Assembly (NCBI GenBank): GCA_021779635.1
Contig: JAJYAH010000358.1
Span: 1-7,066, forward strand
DNA from: Pseudomonadota bacterium
GTDB taxonomy: Bacteria; Pseudomonadota; Alphaproteobacteria; Rhizobiales; Xanthobacteraceae
DNA: 7,066 nt
Reading direction: 5' to 3'
Positions 1 to 5,073 of this stretch are shown one piece after another (the first letter of the stretch is position 1; every line of letters begins with the position of its first letter). The notes under the pieces are model-generated. The model did not search any database and was not told where the DNA came from. It was given only the letters and a program-made list of their open reading frames with translations. Position numbers and translations under genes: made by a program.

Positions 1-219
1 GCGCTGGTGTTGCAAATCGCCGATGGCGATCACCGGTACACCGTCAGGCTCGGTACCGATCTCGCCGCGGGCGAGCTGCCGCAGGCGATCGTGCCCGCGC
101 ATGCTTGGCAGGCCGCCGAAAGCACCGGCGACTGGACGCTCGCGGCATGCACCGTCGCGCCGGGTTTCGATTTTGCGAAGTTTGAATTGGCCAAACCGGG
201 CTGGTCTCCTTCGCGCTGA
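1..219 (+). CDS. Cupin_5 (DUF985) family protein, 3' end only
   Basis: The reading frame is open from base 1 and ends at TGA 217-219, giving the last 72 residues of a protein that begins before the window. The visible part has the pattern I recognise from cupin_5/DUF985 proteins: a GTDLAAGELPQ turn, VPAHAWQAA, a GDWTLAACTVAPGFDF segment and a short FELAKPG tail. In this family these are the last strands of a small double-stranded beta-helix barrel; the N-terminal strands would lie off the left edge. The biochemical role of the family is poorly defined (sugar epimerase-like fold), so I assign no reaction. The next gene starts 75 bp downstream on the same strand with its own strong ribosome binding site. 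Family call is fairly sure; function unknown. Confidence 0.8.
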   Translation, partial: ALVLQIADGDHRYTVRLGTDLAAGELPQAIVPAHAWQAAESTGDWTLAACTVAPGFDFAKFELAKPGWSPSR

Positions 220-257
220 AAACATCGCAATCGGGAATCGGGTGGGTATACCGGCGC

Positions 258-278
258 GAAGCCGCTACATCGGGCTTC
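258..278 (+). other. Short inverted repeat just upstream of the flavin reductase ribosome binding site
   Basis: GAAGCC (258-263) and GGCTTC (273-278) form a perfect 6-bp stem with a 9-nt loop, ending 4 nt before the AAGGAG at 283-288. It could be a weak remnant terminator for the cupin gene or a leader hairpin. There is no U-tract. A tandem 7-mer AATCGGG AATCGGG lies just upstream at 229-242. Both may be chance in GC-rich DNA. Confidence 0.25.
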
Positions 279-294
279 CCATAAGGAGCCTGAC

Positions 295-990
295 ATGCAC
301 GACGGAAGCGACATCACCCACATTGCGGATTCGCAGATCATCGAGCCCGCGATTCTTTATTTCGGTACGCCAGTGGTGCTGATCGGCTCGAGCAACAAGG
401 ATGGCTCGTTCAATCTCGCGCCGATGTCGTCGGCATGGTGGGTCGGCTGGCGCTGCATGCTGGGTCTCGCCAGCAACTCCAAAACCACTGAAAACATGAT
501 TCGCACCGGCGAGTGCGTGCTCAATCTTCCCTCGGCCGATCTTGTCGACGCCGTCAACCGGCTCGCGCGCACCACCGGCTCAAGCCCCGTACCGGCAGGC
601 AAGATCAAACGCGGCTACCGGCACGAGAAGAACAAGTTCGAGATCAGCGGCCTGACGCCGCTGCCGGGTCAGACGGTCGCTGCGCCGCGCGCCGCGCAAT
701 GCCCGGTGCAGATCGAGGCAAAGGTCGCGCATGTCCACCAGATGGCGCAGGAAGACGAAGTCTGGCGCGGCAGTCTTACGGCGGTCGAGGTTCGCGTCAC
801 CCGCGTGCACGCGCATCCGGAAATCATGATGGACGGCGAGCCCAACCGCATTGATCCCGACAAATGGCGGCCGCTGATCATGAGCTTTCAGCAGTTCTAC
901 GGTCTTACACCGCAGAAGCTGCAGCGCTCCGAACTTGGGCAGATTCCGGAAACCGCCTACAAGCCACCCGGTTGGCGGCCGGCGGCCTAA
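295..990 (+). CDS. Flavin reductase-like FMN split-barrel protein
   Basis: This 231-residue protein matches the flavin reductase-like domain family (FMN-binding split barrel). Residues about 18-60 carry the signature: YFGTPVVLIGSSNKDGSFN followed by LAPMSSAWWVGW, the strand-loop-strand that normally cradles the flavin phosphate and isoalloxazine. TTENMIRTGECVLNLPS (64-80) is the usual second conserved block. No membrane segment or signal peptide is visible, so it is expected to be cytoplasmic. Members reduce FMN/FAD with NAD(P)H for a partner monooxygenase, or simply bind FMN; no monooxygenase partner lies in the window, so the substrate cannot be named. The ATG start is supported by AAGGAG at 283-288 with 6-nt spacing. 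The gene converges on the exporter gene with a 17-bp gap and no obvious terminator between them. Confidence 0.85.
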   Translation: MHDGSDITHIADSQIIEPAILYFGTPVVLIGSSNKDGSFNLAPMSSAWWVGWRCMLGLASNSKTTENMIRTGECVLNLPSADLVDAVNRLARTTGSSPVPAGKIKRGYRHEKNKFEISGLTPLPGQTVAAPRAAQCPVQIEAKVAHVHQMAQEDEVWRGSLTAVEVRVTRVHAHPEIMMDGEPNRIDPDKWRPLIMSFQQFYGLTPQKLQRSELGQIPETAYKPPGWRPAA

Positions 991-1007
991 GCATCGCGTG
1001 ACGCACC

Positions 1008-1889
1008 TCAGGATAACGGGGTCTTCCGCCAAACCATATCCTTCGCCGCGATCAGGCCACCACCGGCGATCAGGACTGCGGCGATCGCGAGGCTGGCGCT
1101 GGGTTTCGCAAAGCCCGCCATGATCAGAAACGCGGTCGAGAGCAGCGGCGTCGCGTAGGATGCCGCACCCAGCACGCGGATATCGCCGCGTTTCATGCCG
1201 ATATCCCAGGCGTAAAACGCAGCACCGACAGGACCTACGCCCAGCGCTGCAATCGCCAGCCATTGGGCCACGGTCTCGGGCCAGATCGTGATCTCGACCA
1301 TGCCATGAACGGCCGCCGCGAGCAGCGCCGTCGCGAGGCAGAAGCCCGCCACCGCGTCGGTCGGCACCGATTTGAGCTTGCGCGACAGCACCGAATAGGC
1401 CGCCCATACGAATGCCGCGACGAACGCCGCGGTCAATCCGGGAATTTGGCCGGGCGCGAAGCCATTGTGGCTGTTGCCCGCAAACAGCAGCACCGTGCCG
1501 GCGAGCCCGAGTAGCGCCCCGACGATGTGGTGCGGTGCCAGCCGTTCGCCCGGCAGCAGCGACGAAAACACCACGATCAGCAAGGGCCAGAGATAATTCA
1601 GCAACCCGGCTTCGGCCGGCGGCGCGAAGCGCAGCGCCAGGAAGTACAGTGCGTGATATCCGAACAGCCCGCCGACCCCGACGATCCATGCCACCGGCGA
1701 TTGCCGCAACGCGCGGACCGCATTCGGCCGCCCGATCCAGGTCAGGAATCCCGCCAGCGCGCCGATCGCGAACGTCATCGCCGCCAGCTGAAAGGCGGGA
1801 ATCTTCCCCGTCGCCACCGTCAGCGCCGCCAGCAGCGACCACATCAGGATCGCGGTCAGCCCGATCAGCGTGGCGGTGCGGGGGGTCAT
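1008..1889 (-). CDS. DMT/EamA-family exporter, YddG-like (aromatic amino acid efflux type)
   Basis: A 293-residue, very hydrophobic protein with about ten membrane segments in two EamA repeats (roughly residues 5-130 and 145-285). It resembles E. coli YddG closely by eye: MTPRTATLIGLTAILMWS at the N-terminus, LLNYLWPLL (96-104), FVWAAYSVLSRK (160-171), FYAWDIGMKRGDI (225-237) and GAASYATPLLSTA (241-253) each have a recognisable YddG counterpart, and the length (293) is the same. YddG exports aromatic amino acids and analogues across the inner membrane; a YddG homologue from the alphaproteobacterium Starkeya has a solved structure. Tryptophans 17, 101 and 162 sit where YddG has them. I chose ATG 1887-1889 over an in-frame TTG at 1904 because the YddG alignment begins at MT; the ribosome binding site is weak for both. 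Substrate is inferred from similarity only. Confidence 0.85.
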   Translation of the reverse strand: MTPRTATLIGLTAILMWSLLAALTVATGKIPAFQLAAMTFAIGALAGFLTWIGRPNAVRALRQSPVAWIVGVGGLFGYHALYFLALRFAPPAEAGLLNYLWPLLIVVFSSLLPGERLAPHHIVGALLGLAGTVLLFAGNSHNGFAPGQIPGLTAAFVAAFVWAAYSVLSRKLKSVPTDAVAGFCLATALLAAAVHGMVEITIWPETVAQWLAIAALGVGPVGAAFYAWDIGMKRGDIRVLGAASYATPLLSTAFLIMAGFAKPSASLAIAAVLIAGGGLIAAKDMVWRKTPLS

Positions 1890-1944
1890 TGGTTCGTCAC
1901 TCAAGCCACCGGGCCAGCGCTAAGCGCCGCCCGACAGCCGGTAC

Positions 1945-2015
1945 CGTGAAGCAATCCATCTGTCTGACATCACGACAGCTGGATTGTCTGGTCGCAAGTG
2001 CTCCTCGCCATGACG
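1945..2015. repeat. Degraded REP-like dispersed palindromic repeat
   Basis: Arms CAATCCATCTGTC (1952-1964) and GACAGCTGGATTG (1974-1986) form a 13-bp inverted repeat with one mismatch around a 9-nt loop. The flanks resemble the two ends of a dispersed element I recall from Bradyrhizobium/Rhodopseudomonas genomes: on the minus strand CGTCATGGCGAGGAGC (2015-2000), then a CAATCCAG core, then TGGATTGCTTC near 1948-1958. The commonly seen form has CGTCATTGCGAGGAGC and GCGACGAAGCAATCCA, so this copy has drifted and one arm is shortened. It fills most of the gap between phaB (its stop is 12 bp away) and the exporter gene, and its stem may help stop or stabilise the phaB transcript, though no U-tract follows. 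Repeat-family identity is from memory. Confidence 0.6.
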
Positions 2016-2026
2016 AAGAGCAACAA

Positions 2027-2752
2027 TCACGCGTGGTACTGGCCGCCGTTCACGGTCAGCGTCGATCCGGTAATGAAACCGGCCTCATCGGCGGCGAGGA
2101 ACACCACGCTGCGCGCGATCTCTTCGGGTTCGCCGAGGCGGTTGACCGGAATCATCGGCAGGATGCTCTTTTCGACAACATCCTTCGGCACCGCCTGCAC
2201 CATTTCGGTGTTGATATAGCCCGGGCAGATCACGTTCACGGTGATGCCAGCCTTGGCATTCTCCAGCGCGAGCGCCTTGGTGAAGCCGATATCGCCGGCC
2301 TTGGCTGCCGAATAATTGACCTGGCCGAACTGGCCCTTCTGGCCATTGATCGAGGAGATGTTGATGACGCGGCCGAACTTTCGGGCGCGCATGCCCTCGA
2401 TGACCTGGCGCGTCATGTTGAACAACGAGCCGAGATTGGTGTTGATCACCGAATTCCACTGCTCGACCGTCATCTTGTGGAACGCGCCATCCTTGGTGAT
2501 GCCGGCGTTGTTGACCAGCACATCGACCGGACCGAGATCGGCCTCAACCTTCTTGACCCCGGTAACGCAGGCGTCGAATGAGCTGACGTCCCATTTGTAG
2601 ACGGGAATCCCGGTATCGGCCTTGAATTTCTCCGCGGCCGCATCGTTGCCGGCATAACTGGCGGCGACCTTGTATCCGGCGGCCTTCAGCGCCTTGCTGA
2701 TCGCCGCACCGATGCCCCGTGTTCCCCCCGTAACCAACGCAACCCGTGCCAT
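2027..2752 (-). CDS. phaB: Acetoacetyl-CoA reductase (PhaB)
   Basis: A 241-residue short-chain dehydrogenase/reductase that reduces acetoacetyl-CoA to (R)-3-hydroxybutyryl-CoA with NADPH, the second step of PHB synthesis in the cytoplasm. The Rossmann cofactor motif TGGTRGIG is at residues 8-15 and NNAG at 81-84. The catalytic set is Ser134, Tyr147 and Lys151. Gln141, Phe142, Gln144 and Tyr179 correspond, with a constant offset of six, to the acetoacetyl-CoA contact residues I recall for Ralstonia PhaB (Q147, F148, Q150, Y185), which separates it from FabG-type reductases. The C-terminus GGQYHA is typical. The ATG is preceded by a perfect AAGGAGG (2761-2767) at 8-nt spacing. It lies downstream of phaA on the same strand, 164 bp away, with a hairpin terminator or attenuator between. 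No truncation or odd residues seen. Confidence 0.96.
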   Translation of the reverse strand: MARVALVTGGTRGIGAAISKALKAAGYKVAASYAGNDAAAEKFKADTGIPVYKWDVSSFDACVTGVKKVEADLGPVDVLVNNAGITKDGAFHKMTVEQWNSVINTNLGSLFNMTRQVIEGMRARKFGRVINISSINGQKGQFGQVNYSAAKAGDIGFTKALALENAKAGITVNVICPGYINTEMVQAVPKDVVEKSILPMIPVNRLGEPEEIARSVVFLAADEAGFITGSTLTVNGGQYHA

Positions 2753-2823
2753 GTCGAATTCCTCCTTGGTGGTCTTTTTTATGCGCCGGAATTATCCCGG
2801 TCCTTGACAACATCTTCCAGATG

Positions 2824-2852
2824 AAAATGCCCGGCGCGAGACCGGGCATTTT
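2824..2852. terminator. Perfect 11-bp hairpin terminator/attenuator between phaA and phaB
   Basis: AAAATGCCCGG (2824-2834) and CCGGGCATTTT (2842-2852) are perfect inverted repeats around a 7-nt loop, the classic intrinsic terminator form. For phaA transcripts (minus strand) the stem ends in UUUU followed by CAUC; on the plus strand the tail is longer (UUUUU G UUUU, 2849-2858). It sits 65 bp past the phaA stop and 71 bp before the phaB start, so it probably ends most phaA mRNA and lets some read through into phaB, or phaB has its own promoter downstream of it. Structure is clear; efficiency in each direction is inference. Confidence 0.8.
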
Positions 2853-2916
2853 TGTTTTAGCAGTGTGGGGCGAAGTTGACAGATGATCTTTTCATCACGC
2901 AACGCACCCTGTTTGT

Positions 2917-4095
2917 TCAGTCGCGTGCAATGCACATAGCAATGCCCATGCCGCCACCGATGCACAACGTGGCGAGACCCTTCTTGGCATCGCGCTTCTG
3001 CATTTCATGCAGCAGCGTCACCAGCACGCGCGCGCCGGAGGCGCCGACCGGATGGCCGATGGCGATCGCGCCGCCGTTGACATTGACCTTGGAGGTATCC
3101 CAGCCGAGGTCCTTGTTGACCGCACAGGCCTGCGCGGCGAAGGCCTCGTTGGCCTCGATCAGATCGAGATCGCCGATCTTCCAGCCGGCCTTCTTCAGCG
3201 CGGCGCGCGAGGCCGGGATCGGCCCCGTGCCCATGATCTTCGGATCGACGCCGGCCTGCCCCCACGACACGATGCGCCCGAGCACGGTCCGGCCTTCCTT
3301 GGCCGCCTGCTTCGCGGTCATCAGCACCACTGCGGCCGCTCCGTCATTGATGCCGGAAGCGCTGCCGGCGGTCACGGTGCCCTCCTTTTCGAAAGCCGGC
3401 TTGAGCTTGCCCATGGCTTCCAGGGTCGCACCGTGACGCGGATATTCATCCTCACTGACGACGATGTCGCCCTTGCGCGACTTGATGGTGACCGGGACGA
3501 TCTCGTCCTTGAACTTGCCGGCCTTCTGGGCGGCCTCGGCCTTGTTCTGCGAGCCGACAGCGAACTCATCCTGCTGGGCGCGGGTGATCTGAAATTGCCT
3601 GGCGACGTTCTCGGCGGTGTTGCCCATGTGGTAGCCGTTGAAGGCATCCCACAGCCCGTCCTTGATCATGGTGTCAATGAATTCAACCGGTCCCATCTTC
3701 ACGCCGCCGCGCAGATACTGCGCGTGCGGGGCCATGCTCATGGATTCCTGGCCGCCGGCGACCACGATTTCGGAATCGCCGTTGAGCAGCGCCTGGTAGC
3801 CCAAAGCCACCGTACGCAGGCCCGAGCCGCATAATTGATTGACGCCCCAGGCCGGGCTTTCCACCGGGATGCCGGCGGCAATCGAGGCCTGGCGGGCGGG
3901 GTTCTGGCCCTGCGCCGCAGTCAGAATCTGGCCCATAATCACCTCGGAAACCCGCGCCGGCTCGATGCCCGCGCGTTCCAGCGCGGCCTTGATGGCAACG
4001 GCGCCGAGATCGTGGGCCGGCAGGGTGGCAAACGCGCCGTTGAAACTTCCGACCGGGGTGCGGGCGGCGCTGACGATGACGACATCGTCTGACAT
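2917..4095 (-). CDS. phaA: Acetyl-CoA acetyltransferase / biosynthetic beta-ketothiolase (PhaA)
   Basis: A 392-residue thiolase that condenses two acetyl-CoA to acetoacetyl-CoA, the first step of PHB synthesis. With the start chosen here the catalytic residues fall at Cys89 (NQLCGSG, nucleophile), Asn316 (NEAFA), His348 (GHPVGASG) and Cys378 (CIGGGMG), exactly the numbering known for Zoogloea thiolase. The SGINDGAAA block is at 247-255. No signal or membrane segment; cytoplasmic tetramer in the family. An in-frame ATG six bases upstream (4099-4101) abuts the AGGAG at 4102-4106 with no spacing, so the second ATG (6-nt spacing) is preferred. It is divergent from phaR and leads towards phaB in the same direction. 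Candidate sigma-70-type promoter at 4175-4203. An ordinary intact copy. Confidence 0.97.
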   Translation of the reverse strand: MSDDVVIVSAARTPVGSFNGAFATLPAHDLGAVAIKAALERAGIEPARVSEVIMGQILTAAQGQNPARQASIAAGIPVESPAWGVNQLCGSGLRTVALGYQALLNGDSEIVVAGGQESMSMAPHAQYLRGGVKMGPVEFIDTMIKDGLWDAFNGYHMGNTAENVARQFQITRAQQDEFAVGSQNKAEAAQKAGKFKDEIVPVTIKSRKGDIVVSEDEYPRHGATLEAMGKLKPAFEKEGTVTAGSASGINDGAAAVVLMTAKQAAKEGRTVLGRIVSWGQAGVDPKIMGTGPIPASRAALKKAGWKIGDLDLIEANEAFAAQACAVNKDLGWDTSKVNVNGGAIAIGHPVGASGARVLVTLLHEMQKRDAKKGLATLCIGGGMGIAMCIARD

Positions 4096-4101
4096 GGACA
4101 T

Positions 4102-4106
4102 CTCCT
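4102..4106 (-). promoter_or_regulatory. phaA ribosome binding site that decides the start
   Basis: AGGAG on the minus strand. It directly touches the upstream ATG (4099-4101) but is 6 nt from the ATG at 4093-4095, which favours the shorter 392-residue PhaA whose active-site numbering matches the family. Confidence 0.75.
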
Positions 4107-4174
4107 GAGTTTGAGTTCTTGGGCTTGAGGCCCTGGACGGCGGGCGGCCGGATGGCTGGCCAGTCTCTCACCTT

Positions 4175-4203
4175 ATCCTGTTAACGGAGTTGAGGCATGT
4201 CAA
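4175..4203 (-). promoter_or_regulatory. Candidate phaA promoter (sigma-70-type)
   Basis: On the minus strand a perfect -35 TTGACA (4203-4198) is followed, after 17 bp, by CAGGAT (4180-4175) as a weak -10 (3 of 6 matches). Transcription would begin near 4168, giving a leader of about 70 nt before the phaA ATG. Alphaproteobacterial -10 elements are often weak, so this is plausible but not proven. Confidence 0.45.
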
Positions 4204-4250
4204 TCGGCCAGAGGGCGAAATCACGCCGCGGCGCATTCAAAATGACGCAC

Positions 4251-4279
4251 TTGGCAGTTTCCTGAGCAATGCCTATGCT
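4251..4279 (+). promoter_or_regulatory. Candidate phaR promoter (sigma-70-type)
   Basis: TTGGCA (4251-4256; 5 of 6) and TATGCT (4274-4279; 4 of 6) with exactly 17 bp between. The start would be near 4286, giving a leader of about 125 nt before the phaR ATG. The -35 elements of this and the divergent phaA promoter are 47 bp apart, so one regulator bound between them could act on both. A 10-bp perfect palindrome CGCCGCGGCG (4224-4233) lies in that space, though such GC palindromes arise easily by chance. Confidence 0.5.
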
Positions 4280-4359
4280 TTGGAATTAACCGTGGCGCAC
4301 AAAACGGTAGCCGAACCCTATTGAAAATGCTTACTTTGCTGCGATGCGCTGCTCGTTAG

Positions 4360-4380
4360 CCCTTCGGCGACGCCGTCGGG
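4360..4380 (+). other. Hairpin in the phaR leader
   Basis: CCC (4360-4362) pairs with GGG (4378-4380), and CGGC (4365-4368) with GCCG (4372-4375), with a 2-by-2 internal mismatch and a 3-nt loop. It ends 31 nt before the phaR start. It could tune translation of phaR, which otherwise has only a weak GAG (4406-4408) as ribosome binding site. The stem is short and GC-only, so it may be incidental. Confidence 0.3.
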
Positions 4381-4411
4381 TTCCTTGTCCTCGGTGTGCA
4401 TGTGTGAGCCC

Positions 4412-5011
4412 ATGGCGAAATCAGACCAACCCACCACGATCAAGAAATACGCGAATCGACGGCTCTATAATACCGGCACCAGCACCTATGTGACGCTCGA
4501 GGATCTCGCGGCGATGGTCAAAGAGGGCGAGGACTTCCTCGTCTATGACGCGAAAACCGGCGACGACATTACCCGCTCGGTTCTGGCCCAGATCATTTTC
4601 GAACAGGAAAACAAGGCCGGGCAGAACCTGTTGCCGACCACCTTCCTGCGTCAGTTGATCCGATTTTACGGCGACAGCATGCAGATGGTAGTTCCGCGCT
4701 ACCTCGAGCAGTCGATCGACACCCTGACGCGCGAGCAGGAGAAATTCCGCAAGCAACTCACCACCACTTTCAGCATGACGCCATTCGCGCCGCTGGAGGA
4801 ACATGTTCGCCGCAACATGGAAATGTTCGAGCGGACATTTTCGATGTTCAAGCCGTTCGCGGCACCCCGCGCCGGAAGCGCCGCCGCAGAGCCGGAGAAA
4901 ACGCCGGAGCCGGCCGCGGAAGCCGACAACATCGACGACCTTCGCCGTCAGATGAAGGACATGCAGGATCGCCTCGAGCGGATGTCGAAAGAGCCGAAGA
5001 AAGACGAGTGA
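4412..5011 (+). CDS. phaR: Polyhydroxyalkanoate synthesis repressor PhaR
   Basis: A 199-residue regulator of PHA metabolism. Residues about 9-68 match the PHB accumulation regulatory N-terminal (DNA-binding) domain: IKKYANRRLYNT, STYVTLEDLAAMVK, FLVYDAKTGDDITRSVLAQIIFEQE. Residues 72-113 match the second PHB_acc domain (LLPTTFLRQLIRFYGDSMQ and on). Residues 150-172 are an Ala/Pro/Glu-rich linker, and 174-195 a short charged helix likely to form a coiled coil. In Paracoccus and Ralstonia, PhaR represses phasin and its own gene and is released by binding nascent PHB granules; the same role is inferred here. In-frame TTG 4385 and ATG 4400 are alternatives, but ATG 4412 puts the IKKYANRRLYN motif at the family position. 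Divergent from phaA, convergent with the PAS-GGDEF-EAL gene, 42 bp apart. Confidence 0.95.
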   Translation: MAKSDQPTTIKKYANRRLYNTGTSTYVTLEDLAAMVKEGEDFLVYDAKTGDDITRSVLAQIIFEQENKAGQNLLPTTFLRQLIRFYGDSMQMVVPRYLEQSIDTLTREQEKFRKQLTTTFSMTPFAPLEEHVRRNMEMFERTFSMFKPFAAPRAGSAAAEPEKTPEPAAEADNIDDLRRQMKDMQDRLERMSKEPKKDE

Positions 5012-5051
5012 TAGCGCGGTCTTTCTGCTCGTCGTGCCGGCTCGGGGAAGT

Positions 5052-5073
5052 CCTTAGCCCGCCGCCGGCAAGG
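5052..5073. terminator. Weak hairpin at the phaR / EAL-gene convergence
   Basis: CCTT-(A)-GCC (5052-5059) pairs with GGC-AAGG (5067-5073), seven pairs with one bulged A and a 7-nt loop. It overlaps the stop codon of the leftward gene. No U-tract follows on either strand, so it is at best a weak terminator or a 3'-end stabiliser for one of the two convergent transcripts. Confidence 0.25.

Noticed and set aside
991..1007. Terminator between the convergent flavin reductase and exporter genes
   Set aside because: Only a GCGT-G-ACGC mini-palindrome with an impossible loop is present; no stem or U-tract.
580..1842. Long 420-residue minus-strand open frame overlapping the flavin reductase and exporter genes
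   Set aside because: It is out of frame with both, Arg/Gly-rich, lacks any domain pattern, and crosses two well-supported genes. A shadow of high-GC coding DNA.
2787..2815. Separate phaB promoter with a GATAAT -10 in the phaA-phaB gap (minus strand)
   Set aside because: The -10 is good, but the hexamer 17 bp upstream (TGGAAG) matches only three of six, so I cannot support it without transcript data.
3007..3834. 275-residue plus-strand open frame antisense to phaA
   Set aside because: Shadow frame opposite a highly conserved thiolase; no start signals and no family resemblance.
4250..4270. Possible sigma-54 promoter around TTGGCAGTTTCCTGAGCA
   Set aside because: The GG and GC elements are separated by 11 rather than the required 10 bases, and a sigma-70-type reading with exact 17-bp spacing fits better.
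4321..4356. PhaR-type TGC-N3-GCA operator upstream of phaR
   Set aside because: The region has several TGC triplets (CTGCGATGCGCTGC) but no matching GCA at the needed spacing, so no two-fold site can be drawn.
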